NCBI GenBank assembly: GCA_964415395.1
Contig: CAYPZU010000032.1
Coordinates: 1 to 24,756, forward strand
Source of the DNA: CAYPZU01 sp964415395
GTDB lineage: Bacteria; Chlamydiota; Chlamydiia; Chlamydiales; SM23-39
Direction: 5' to 3'
Length of the DNA: 24,756 bases
The position numbers and the translations under genes were made by a program. Positions 7,402 to 13,677 of the stretch are shown here, piece by piece (the stretch's first letter is position 1; every line of letters starts with the position of its first letter). Below the pieces are notes generated by a model. That model ran no database searches. It was not told where the DNA came from and saw only the letters and a list, made by a program, of their open reading frames with translations.

Positions 7402-8319
7402 TTAATTGAAATGGCGGTCGCGCGTGTCGGAGGTCGTCTCGAAGGCGGTGACGACGCTCTCTTTAATCGCGTAGGCCTGGATGTCCGGGATGAAAAAAAG
7501 TTCATGGTCGTAGGGCATGAAGATCCCATGCGTTTCATAGAAGCCGAGAATTTTTTTCATTCCCGCTCTGCTGACGATGAGCGAATGGGCGCGGATCCGG
7601 CTCCCGATTTTAACAAACGCGCCGAAATCAAAGGAGGAGGCGATTTGCCGCAGGTCGAAAGAAGGCATGTCGGGGCGCCACATCCAAGGAAGGCGGCGCA
7701 GGATGTCTCCGTCGAGGTCGATTCCCTGGAGATAAGGCGCGTCGGTGTAGAGAAGATCCCAGCCGTCTTCTCCGACGAGGCTGGAGAGCTCCTCGATATA
7801 GGCGGACATCTTTCGAGGATCCTGATCTACGATGATGTCGTCTTCGAGAACCCACGCGGCCGGGTATCCCGCGTCGAGCGCGTCTTTCAAAACGGAGAGG
7901 TGGCTGAGCGTGCAGCCGATGGCCCCTTTCGACATCCAGAAGGAATAGCAGGTTTTTCCGTAGCAGGAACCGTCGAGATGGCGGAGAGAAAGCTCTCCAT
8001 TGGGCTGGCAGAGAAGGGCGGCTTCCCGCCCCGTCCACATTCCGTGCTGAAAAACGAGGCCCGCGCCATTCAGAGCATCGGGAGGAAGGGACCAGCCGTA
8101 AATCGCGCGGAACCGCTGGGGAGAGATCCCATAGAGGGCGAGCTGCTGGAGGGAGCGCTCCCATTTTTCCGGGCGCTGATCGAGGTTGATCAGGTAGAGG
8201 CACCCGATTCCCTCGATCGGAGCCGACCCTGTTTTCACTTCGATTTTTTTCAGATGATCGAGAACTCCGGCCTCGCAGGACAAAACGGCGAAGAGGAGGG
8301 CGAACAGAGCTTTTTTCAT
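7402..8319 (-). CDS. Glycosyltransferase family 25-like protein with signal peptide
   Basis: GT25 enzymes (LPS galactosyltransferases such as LgtB/LpsA, and collagen galactosyltransferases) transfer sugars from nucleotide sugars. Family motifs are present in order: YLINLDQRPEKW (42-53), the GAIGCTLSHLSVLKDAL block (132-148), VLEDDIIV (157-164) with the acidic metal/nucleotide-binding cluster, and YDHELFF (270-276). The oddity is the N-terminus, MKKALFALLFAVLSCEAG, a typical signal peptide cleaved near residue 17, although GT25 enzymes normally work in the cytosol where nucleotide sugars are. VLSC is an imperfect lipobox, so a lipoprotein is possible. The ATG overlaps the speH stop (ATGA), so translation is probably coupled; no good ribosome-binding site is seen. 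It may act in the periplasm or beyond the cell, or be a membrane-tethered enzyme. Confidence 0.88.
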   Translation of the reverse strand: MKKALFALLFAVLSCEAGVLDHLKKIEVKTGSAPIEGIGCLYLINLDQRPEKWERSLQQLALYGISPQRFRAIYGWSLPPDALNGAGLVFQHGMWTGREAALLCQPNGELSLRHLDGSCYGKTCYSFWMSKGAIGCTLSHLSVLKDALDAGYPAAWVLEDDIIVDQDPRKMSAYIEELSSLVGEDGWDLLYTDAPYLQGIDLDGDILRRLPWMWRPDMPSFDLRQIASSFDFGAFVKIGSRIRAHSLIVSRAGMKKILGFYETHGIFMPYDHELFFIPDIQAYAIKESVVTAFETTSDTRDRHFN

Positions 8320-8795
8320 TCTTCGGAGGGATTGCCGCAGATGAAGGGCTTTTCTGCCGGCTTGAGAACGCTCACATCGATTTCCTCCACCCCTTCATGG
8401 CGGATGAACAGGCGGGCGTTCACCTCTTTCGGGCGGAGATAGGCGCGCAGGGCGGCGTCGAAGGTTTCCGAGGTGCAGTGGTCGCCGCAGGTAAAGAGGT
8501 CTACGAAGCAGGCGCCATACTCAGGATAGGTATGGAGGCTCGCGTGGCTTTCGGAGAGGAGGTAGACGATCGTAAGCCCGTTCGGGGGGAAGACGTGGGG
8601 GGTTTTGTTGAGGATCGTGGCCCCGGAAGCCCGGACGGCGTCGTCCATCGCCTCGATCATTCCGTCGAGGTCGCCGATCGCTTTCAGGTCGCAATCGAGG
8701 TAGCTCGCGATGAAGTGTTTTCCGGCGAATCGATGCTCTTCTTCCGCGAAAAGAGAACCGGCCAATACGGTAATTGCAAGGAAAAATTGTCTCAT
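8316..8795 (-). CDS. speH: S-adenosylmethionine decarboxylase proenzyme with signal peptide
   Basis: Class 1b SpeH enzymes decarboxylate AdoMet to supply aminopropyl groups for spermidine. They self-cleave before a Ser that becomes the pyruvoyl cofactor. Every key element is visible: the cleavage site Glu82-Ser83 in LSESHASLHTYPE, the catalytic His88, and Cys103 in VDLFTCGD (equivalent to Ser63, His68 and Cys83 of the Thermotoga enzyme). Length after the leader (about 142 aa) is normal. What is odd is an unmistakable signal peptide, MRQFFLAITVLAGSLFA, preceding EEEHRFAGKHF, so the enzyme should leave the cytosol. The start is the ATG at 8795, with AGGTGA 8 nt upstream; a GTG at 8807 is less likely. 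No speE or other polyamine gene is nearby. It is followed by and overlaps (ATGA) the GT25 gene. Confidence 0.9.
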   Translation of the reverse strand: MRQFFLAITVLAGSLFAEEEHRFAGKHFIASYLDCDLKAIGDLDGMIEAMDDAVRASGATILNKTPHVFPPNGLTIVYLLSESHASLHTYPEYGACFVDLFTCGDHCTSETFDAALRAYLRPKEVNARLFIRHEGVEEIDVSVLKPAEKPFICGNPSEE

Positions 8796-8833
8796 GTTTT
8801 TAGTCACCTGGGAAAAAATAAAACGACTGCAAT

Positions 8834-8861
8834 TTTATAGGAATCCGTCTTTAAAATTGAA
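8834..8861 (-). promoter_or_regulatory. Candidate promoter for the speH run
   Basis: On the minus strand TTCAAT (8856-8861) and TATAAA (8834-8839) are separated by 16 nt, about 40 nt upstream of the speH start codon, in an AT-rich gap shared with a divergent gene. It is the best sigma70-like pair in the gap, but the -35 box is weak. Confidence 0.4.
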
Positions 8862-8893
8862 TGAAAATCTGTTGCTCTCGATATAGACAAATA

Positions 8894-8921
8894 TTGCGCC
8901 TCCCGATACGTTCCGTTTTAA
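8894..8921 (+). promoter_or_regulatory. Possible promoter for the Cys-repeat protein gene
   Basis: TTGCGC (8894-8899) and TTTTAA (8916-8921) are 16 nt apart and end 25 nt before the start codon. Both boxes are imperfect; position relative to the gene is the main support. Confidence 0.27.
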
Positions 8922-8946
8922 GAGATCTCAAACAGGAGTACCGGAT

Positions 8947-9276
8947 ATGAACAGGAACTGGATTAAAATCGGATTTGCCGCGGCGGCGGCTCTCTGCTTT
9001 GCGGGGCAGTCTGCCTCTCGGAGCGCTGAGGAGCCGAAAGAGCTCGCCATGTCGTGCACCAAAGACACGGCGCCGTCTTCGGATCACGATGAGATGCAGC
9101 AGAACGGCAAGAGCGCGCCTCAGGGAAATGGGGGCGGAAAGTGCAGCCAACCCAGCGGGAAATGCGGCCAACCGAGCGGGAAATGCGGTTCTTCGAACGG
9201 AAGATACGGCCAGCCGAAGCAGGCGGACAGCGTCAAGAAGCGGAGCGCCGCCAAGAAAGTCGTCCAGGGCGAGTAA
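8947..9276 (+). CDS. Small secreted Cys/Gly heptad-repeat protein (109 aa)
   Basis: AGGAG lies 8 nt before the ATG, supporting a real gene. Residues 1-24 form a signal peptide (MNRNWIKIGF followed by an Ala-rich core, cleavage near SAS-RSA). Residues 64-91 are four exact seven-residue units: GKCSQPS, GKCGQPS, GKCGSSN, GRYGQPK. A basic tail follows (KKRSAAKKVV). The rest is low complexity and hydrophilic, with one more Cys at 37. I do not recognise a family. Regular Cys in a Gly/Lys setting could bind metal or form disulfides outside the cytosol. It is transcribed away from speH and runs convergent with the EamA gene, 24 bp away. Confidence 0.76.
   Translation: MNRNWIKIGFAAAAALCFAGQSASRSAEEPKELAMSCTKDTAPSSDHDEMQQNGKSAPQGNGGGKCSQPSGKCGQPSGKCGSSNGRYGQPKQADSVKKRSAAKKVVQGE
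9136..9219 (+). repeat. Four tandem 21-bp repeats encoding the Cys heptads
   Basis: Four consecutive 21-nt units begin GGAAAGTGC, GGGAAATGC, GGGAAATGC and GGAAGATAC. Units 1-2 are the most alike and units 3-4 have diverged. The reading frame is kept throughout, consistent with slippage-generated expansion of a coding repeat. Confidence 0.75.
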
Positions 9277-9290
9277 CGCCTTCCTTACGG

Positions 9291-9314
9291 GGCCTCTTCT
9301 TCAAAGAGGAGGCC
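9291..9314. terminator. Hairpin between convergent genes
   Basis: GGCCTCTTCT pairs with the right arm AGAGGAGGCC (10 bp with one G-U-type wobble, 4-nt loop). It lies 14 nt after the stop of the Cys-repeat gene and overlaps the last codons of the convergent EamA gene. Neither side has a clear T-run, so it is a likely but imperfect bidirectional terminator. Confidence 0.45.
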
Positions 9315-10224
9315 TCTCTCCCGGCTTCGGCACTTCGAATGCCTGGGCCACAGATTCGGGTTTTTTCTTCATGAGATAAGTCAGAGTCCCTCCCGCGACG
9401 ATCAGCACGGTTCCGACAAGAGAGCGGAAGCCGAGCGGCTTGTCGAAGAGGATCCAGCTGCTTAAGCCCGCATAGATCACGGTGGAATAGCCAAGAGGCG
9501 AAAGGTAGGAGGCTGTTCCGTAGCGGTAGGCGACCGTCAGGCAGATCTGGGCGATCGTCGTCGCGGCGCCGATGGCGACAGCCTGCGTCCATTCGGTCTC
9601 GCTTGGCGGGACCCAGTAGACGTAGGCGAACGGAAAGCTGAAGATCGTGCCGACCAGAAAGTAGTAGAATAGGACGCGGCTCATCGGCTCTTTTTTCAAA
9701 TTGAGCACCCGGATCGCGCAGAAGGCGACGGCTGAGGCGAGGCCCGCGAAAATCCCGAAGAGGAAGCCGATCTGGAAGATCTGATGGGTTGGATTCAGGA
9801 TGACGGCGACGCCGATGAATCCGACGATGATCGACCACCAGACGTGGGCGGAGATTTTCTCTTTCATCCAGATCCACCAGATCAGCGGGACGAAGAACGG
9901 CGCCGTGTAATTCAATGTCGTCGCGTCGACCAGGTTGAGCAGGCGGATGGCCAGGAAATAAAGGTAGTAGCTGAAGACGCCCATCACATCGCGGATCAGA
10001 TGAACGGGCAATTCGTCGGTCTTCAGTCTGTGGATCCCTTTGCGCAGGGCGATCGGCAGGATGCAGATCAAGCTCACTGCGTTTTGGATGAAGATGATTT
10101 GGATGGTGGGAAATTTGCCGCCGAAATTCCAGACGAGCGAGCTTGCGGTGACGAAAAACAGGTAGGCGACAAGGCAGATGGCGATCCCGAGGCCTAAGCG
10201 GTGCGGTGCAGCTTCATAGCTCAT
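9301..10224 (-). CDS. EamA/DMT-superfamily transporter, ten membrane segments
   Basis: Two EamA repeats (about residues 12-145 and 155-285) give ten hydrophobic helices with short loops, the normal size (about 300 aa) for inner-membrane drug/metabolite transporters. Typical features include RDVMGVFSYYLYFLAIRLL with NYTAPFFVPLIW in the first half and SYLSPLGYSTVIYAGLSSW in the second. The short C-terminal tail is soluble and proline-containing. EamA proteins exchange small molecules; members in Rickettsia and Chlamydia import S-adenosylmethionine, while others carry amino acids or nucleotide sugars. I cannot assign a substrate from sequence alone. The gene stands alone on its strand, divergent from pgeF, with weak GGA 3 nt before the ATG. 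Its closeness to speH makes AdoMet one testable candidate. Confidence 0.9.
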   Translation of the reverse strand: MSYEAAPHRLGLGIAICLVAYLFFVTASSLVWNFGGKFPTIQIIFIQNAVSLICILPIALRKGIHRLKTDELPVHLIRDVMGVFSYYLYFLAIRLLNLVDATTLNYTAPFFVPLIWWIWMKEKISAHVWWSIIVGFIGVAVILNPTHQIFQIGFLFGIFAGLASAVAFCAIRVLNLKKEPMSRVLFYYFLVGTIFSFPFAYVYWVPPSETEWTQAVAIGAATTIAQICLTVAYRYGTASYLSPLGYSTVIYAGLSSWILFDKPLGFRSLVGTVLIVAGGTLTYLMKKKPESVAQAFEVPKPGERPPL

Positions 10225-10302
10225 ATTTCCAAACTACCCTGAACCTGAATTTTAATGTAAAACATTCTGATTTTTCTGTTCAGTGAAAGGAAAATTTGAT
10301 AC

Positions 10303-11091
10303 ATGTGGTTTGGTGCTCAATACGTGGAGGAGTTGGACGTGGAATTCGAAAAGAAAAAGATCGAGTGGCTTGAATTTGATTTGCTGGCGGAATATCCCCA
10401 CGTCATCCACGGCGTTTTTCTGCGCCACGGCGGAACCAGCAAAGGGCATTTGTCCACTCTGAACGTAGGCGAAGGGACGAGCGACCATCCCGACAACGTA
10501 AAAGCCAATCGCGAACAGATCCGCAAGACGCTGGAACTGCAGCAGGTGGTGTACCCCCATCAGACTCACGGCACGCAGGTGCACCGCGTCACTTCAAAAA
10601 ATCTGGATAAAATTCCTGCGGCGGACGCGATTTTTACGACTGAGAAGGGGATCGGCCTTGCTGTTACGCACGCCGATTGCCAGGCGGCCATTTTTTACGA
10701 CCCGGTTCATGAAGCGGTCGGCGTCGCCCACTGCGGATGGAGAGGAAGCGCAGCCAACATGTACGCGCGGATGGTCGAAGCGATGCGCAGAGAGATCGGC
10801 ACGCAGGCGCAGAACCTGATCGTCTGCATTTCGCCTTCTCTCGGGCCCGACCACGCTGAATTCAAGAACTACAAGCAGGAACTCCCGCAGGAGTTCTGGC
10901 CTCATCAGGTAAAGCCCAACTATTTCGATTTCTGGGCGATCAGCCGCAAGCAGCTCTCAGCCTGCGGAATCCAGGATAAAAACATCGAAATCACTGAAAC
11001 GTGCACCTACTGTTTCCCTGAAGACTATTTCTCTTACAGAAGAGAAAAAGACACCGGGCGCCACGCGACTGTCATTGCTTTGAAAGGATAA
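10303..11091 (+). CDS. pgeF: Peptidoglycan editing factor / laccase-domain protein (YfiH family)
   Basis: PgeF (YfiH) is a cytosolic metal-dependent enzyme that removes UDP-MurNAc peptides carrying L-Ser instead of L-Ala; older names are multicopper polyphenol oxidase and laccase-domain protein, and related enzymes act on purine nucleosides. The three metal ligands are recognisable: His89 in PHQTHG, Cys126 in THADC and His143 in VAHCGWRG; ISPSLGP (176-182) is also typical. At 262 aa it has full length. The start is the ATG at 10303, where AAGGA is a rather distant 11 nt upstream, so a slightly different start is possible. It leads a four-gene plus-strand run with rfbC (10-bp gap), rfbD and rfbB, a cell-envelope set. 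Confidence 0.9.
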   Translation: MWFGAQYVEELDVEFEKKKIEWLEFDLLAEYPHVIHGVFLRHGGTSKGHLSTLNVGEGTSDHPDNVKANREQIRKTLELQQVVYPHQTHGTQVHRVTSKNLDKIPAADAIFTTEKGIGLAVTHADCQAAIFYDPVHEAVGVAHCGWRGSAANMYARMVEAMRREIGTQAQNLIVCISPSLGPDHAEFKNYKQELPQEFWPHQVKPNYFDFWAISRKQLSACGIQDKNIEITETCTYCFPEDYFSYRREKDTGRHATVIALKG

Positions 11092-11101
11092 CTCCTCCAA
11101 A

Positions 11102-11665
11102 ATGTCGGCCATGGACGCGGTCGATTTGGAATTGAGCGGATTGAAACTTCTCTCTCCGAAAATTTTCGGAGACGAGCGGGGCTATTTCTTCGAAAGCTAC
11201 CGGCAGCCTCTTTATTCTGAAGCAGGCATAGTCGAACTCTTTGTCCAGGACAACATCTCGTTTTCAAAAAGAGGCGCCGTCCGCGGCCTCCACTACCAGG
11301 AAAAGCCCGGTCAGGCGAAGCTCGTGAGCTGTCTCCAGGGTACCATCTGGGACGTAGCGGTCGATATCCGCCCCGGTTCCGAAACGTTTGGGAAGTGGGC
11401 TGCGGCCCTTCTCGATGACGTCCATTGCCGGCAGCTCTATGTGCCGATCGGATTCGCGCACGGCTTTTGCGTCTTGAGCGAGACGGCGAAAGTGTGCTAC
11501 AAAGTCTCCTCGATCTACGATCCCAAAACCGAGAAGGCCCTCCGCTGGAACGATCCCGATCTCAAAGTCGCGTGGCCCGTAGAGAATCCGATCTTGTCCC
11601 CGAGGGATCAAATGAGTCCCTTTTTTAAAGAGGTGTTTCATGAAATTATGGATTCCCGGCGCTAA
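11102..11665 (+). CDS. rfbC: dTDP-4-dehydrorhamnose 3,5-epimerase
   Basis: RmlC performs the third step of dTDP-L-rhamnose synthesis, epimerising C3 and C5 of dTDP-4-keto-6-deoxyglucose. The cupin sheet motifs are all present: DERGYFFESY (24-33), RGLHYQ (61-66) with catalytic His64, GFAHGF (117-122), Tyr133 as the likely acid, and DPDLKVAWP (151-159). Full length is 187 aa, normal for the family. No clear ribosome-binding site precedes the ATG (AAAGGA is 14 nt away), so it probably depends on translation of pgeF 10 bp upstream. Its 3' end overlaps rfbD by 26 bp. It is cytosolic. Confidence 0.94.
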   Translation: MSAMDAVDLELSGLKLLSPKIFGDERGYFFESYRQPLYSEAGIVELFVQDNISFSKRGAVRGLHYQEKPGQAKLVSCLQGTIWDVAVDIRPGSETFGKWAAALLDDVHCRQLYVPIGFAHGFCVLSETAKVCYKVSSIYDPKTEKALRWNDPDLKVAWPVENPILSPRDQMSPFFKEVFHEIMDSRR

Positions 11666-12494
11666 CGGCCTCGTCGGCAAAGCGCTTTTGAAAGAAACGG
11701 ATGCAATCGGAACCGGCCATCTGGAAGCTGATATCAGCGACCGGAGCGCCGTCTGGTCCTTTGTCCAAAGGAATGAAATCACCCACATCATCAACTGCGC
11801 CGCCTACTCGCTCGTCGACCTTTCGGAAACGCACCGGAAAGAGGCGTTCATGGCGAATGCGATCGGTCCCGAAAACCTCGCCTGGGCCGCAAAAAAAGCG
11901 GGCGCGCAATTGGTTCATATCTCAACCGATTATGTTTTTGCGGGCGAAGGGACGGCGCCGTTGAAGGAGACCGATCCTGTCGGACCCTTGAGCTACTATG
12001 GAAAGACGAAGCTGGAAGGGGAGCAAAGGGTTTTGGAGATGCTTCCTTCCGCAACGATTGTCCGGACTTCCTGGGTCTTTGGCGAAGGGGGAAAGAACTT
12101 CGTGGCGAAGATGATGCAGCTTCTCCGGGAGCAAAAAGAGATCCGGCTTACATGCGACCAGTGGGGCCGCCCTACTTACGCCCCCGATTTGGCGAAAGTT
12201 CTTCTCCAGATGTTCGGCAAGCCAGGCGTCTACCATTTCGCCAACGCGGGCGTTGCAACCAAATACACCTTCGGCCTCGCGATGAAAGAAGAGGCGCTCC
12301 GTCTCGGGATTCCCGCAGAGGCGCAACTCATCGCAGCGGATGGATCTTCGTTTCCATCCCCCTGCAAGCGGCCTGTCTACTCGGCTTTCAACACCGCAAA
12401 AATCGAACAGGCGCTGCAGAGCAAGCCTCGGCCCTGGCAAACTACTCTGAGAGAATTCATGGAGGATTATGCAGCCTGTCCGTCCCCTCGCTAA
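11640..12494 (+). CDS. rfbD: dTDP-4-dehydrorhamnose reductase
   Basis: RmlD reduces the 4-keto group with NAD(P)H to give dTDP-L-rhamnose, the last step of the pathway. It is a short-chain dehydrogenase: nucleotide-binding GANGLVG (7-13), the NCAAY turn (52-56), STDYVF (95-100), catalytic Tyr120-Lys124 in YYGKTK, and RTSWVFG (142-148). 284 aa is normal. GAGGTG sits 4 nt before the ATG, inside the end of rfbC, so translation is coupled. Its last 26 bp overlap rfbB. Confidence 0.94.
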   Translation: MKLWIPGANGLVGKALLKETDAIGTGHLEADISDRSAVWSFVQRNEITHIINCAAYSLVDLSETHRKEAFMANAIGPENLAWAAKKAGAQLVHISTDYVFAGEGTAPLKETDPVGPLSYYGKTKLEGEQRVLEMLPSATIVRTSWVFGEGGKNFVAKMMQLLREQKEIRLTCDQWGRPTYAPDLAKVLLQMFGKPGVYHFANAGVATKYTFGLAMKEEALRLGIPAEAQLIAADGSSFPSPCKRPVYSAFNTAKIEQALQSKPRPWQTTLREFMEDYAACPSPR

Positions 12495-13563
12495 TCTCCT
12501 CGTCACCGGCGGCGCCGGGTTCATCGGATCGGCCTTCGTTCGGCTGCTGCTCCGATCGAAAGAATTCCGCGGCCGGATCGTCAATCTCGACCTTTTGACC
12601 TACGCGGGCAGCCTGAACTCCCTCGCCGGATTTTTGGAGCATCCCCGCCACAGATTTCTCCAGGGAGATATCGGGAATCAGCCGCTCGTTGAGAAACTCA
12701 TCGAAGAATATGAAATCGACGCGATCGTCCATTTCGCCGCTGAAACCCACGTCGACCGGAGCATCGCCTCGGCGCGCCCTTTTGTAGAAACGAATGTTCT
12801 GGGGACGCTTTCGCTTTTGGAAGCCGTGCGGAAATTTCCCCACATCCACTTCCATCACATTTCGACGGATGAAGTGTATGGCTCTCTCGGAGAAAGCGGC
12901 TCGTTCAGCGAACAGTCGCCCTACCGCCCCAACTCTCCCTATTCGGCTTCGAAGGCCGCATCCGATCATCTCGTCCGCGCGTTCCACTGCACCTACGGCC
13001 TTTCAACGACCGTCTCCCATTGCAGCAACAACTACGGGCCTTGCCAGTTTCCGGAAAAATTCATTCCGCTGATGATCGAGAACTGCCTCGCGGGCAAGGC
13101 GCTGCCTGTTTATGGAAGAGGCGCCAATGTGCGGGATTGGCTCTACGTTGACGATCATGCCGATGCTGTCTGGAAGATCCTTCAGTATGGAAAGAGGGGA
13201 GAGGTGTACGACATCGGCGGGAAAGAGGAAAAGTCGAATCTTGAACTCCTGCTCCTCTTAATCGGGCTCCTCTCGGAAGAAAAAAAAGGCGACTACTCAA
13301 ACCTGATCCGCTTTGTCGCCGACCGTCCCGGCCACGATTTCCGCTACGCGATCGACACGTCGAAAATCAAGCGGGAGCTGGGCTGGCAGCCCAAAACAGA
13401 TCTGAAAGAGGGGCTTCGCCGCACCATCCGCTGGCATCTCAAAAAAGAAGTTATTAACCCGAGCCATAAACCGGTGACAATTGACTTGCTGCGACTTCGC
13501 CATATCGATCCTCCTCCTCGGCCTAGCCTTTCGGCTATGATCCCTCCTCGGTCGGACCGCTAA
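12469..13563 (+). CDS. rfbB: dTDP-glucose 4,6-dehydratase with unusual C-terminal tail
   Basis: RmlB converts dTDP-glucose to dTDP-4-keto-6-deoxyglucose, the second step to rhamnose. The extended-SDR signature is intact: TGGAGFIGS (13-21), FAAETHVDRSI (89-99), STDEVYG (132-138) with the Thr-Asp-Glu catalytic set, and YSASK (158-162) with Tyr158/Lys162. Substrate-binding NNYGP and RDWLYVDDH follow. GGAGG lies 3 nt before the ATG. The conserved enzyme ends near residue 326 (TIRWHLKKEV); the last about 38 residues are Pro/Arg-rich and are read from a palindrome-rich segment that looks non-coding, so the tail is probably a late extension. No rfbA (thymidylyltransferase) is in the window, so step one must be encoded elsewhere. 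Confidence 0.94.
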   Translation: MQPVRPLANLLVTGGAGFIGSAFVRLLLRSKEFRGRIVNLDLLTYAGSLNSLAGFLEHPRHRFLQGDIGNQPLVEKLIEEYEIDAIVHFAAETHVDRSIASARPFVETNVLGTLSLLEAVRKFPHIHFHHISTDEVYGSLGESGSFSEQSPYRPNSPYSASKAASDHLVRAFHCTYGLSTTVSHCSNNYGPCQFPEKFIPLMIENCLAGKALPVYGRGANVRDWLYVDDHADAVWKILQYGKRGEVYDIGGKEEKSNLELLLLLIGLLSEEKKGDYSNLIRFVADRPGHDFRYAIDTSKIKRELGWQPKTDLKEGLRRTIRWHLKKEVINPSHKPVTIDLLRLRHIDPPPRPSLSAMIPPRSDR

Positions 13564-13640
13564 AGCTTCGATCTGGCTTCCGCACCCCTTTCGACGAGGC
13601 GTCGATGGGGGCCCCGCTTGTCTCGCTAGCGTCACTTGTT
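13503..13640. repeat. Cluster of small palindromes between convergent operons
   Basis: Within about 110 bp lie TAGCC-TTTC-GGCTA (13524-13537; a GAAA tetraloop on the minus strand), CGGTC-G-GACCG (13549-13559), TCGACG-AGG-CGTCGA (13591-13605), GGGGCCCC (13608-13615) and CGCTAGCG (13624-13631). Two similar purine/pyrimidine-skewed segments, GATCCTCCTCCTCGG (about 13507-13521) and GATCCCTCCTCGG (about 13539-13551), are arranged in tandem. The cluster starts inside the rfbB tail and ends about 40 bp before the GH130-like stop. It may be a bidirectional terminator, a dispersed repeat element, or a structured RNA. No long T-run is present. Confidence 0.6.
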
Positions 13641-13677
13641 GCCACCTGTTTACCCCTCCGGTTAATACTACATCGCC

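Noticed and set aside
8266..8319. Lipoprotein signal (VLSC) in the GT25 leader
   Set aside because: The -2 residue is Leu, not the usual small residue, and a cleavage site at CEA-G is equally good, so I did not call it a lipoprotein.
9136..9219. Possible CRISPR-like array at the 21-bp repeats
   Set aside because: The units are directly adjacent with no spacers and stay in frame with a signal-peptide protein.
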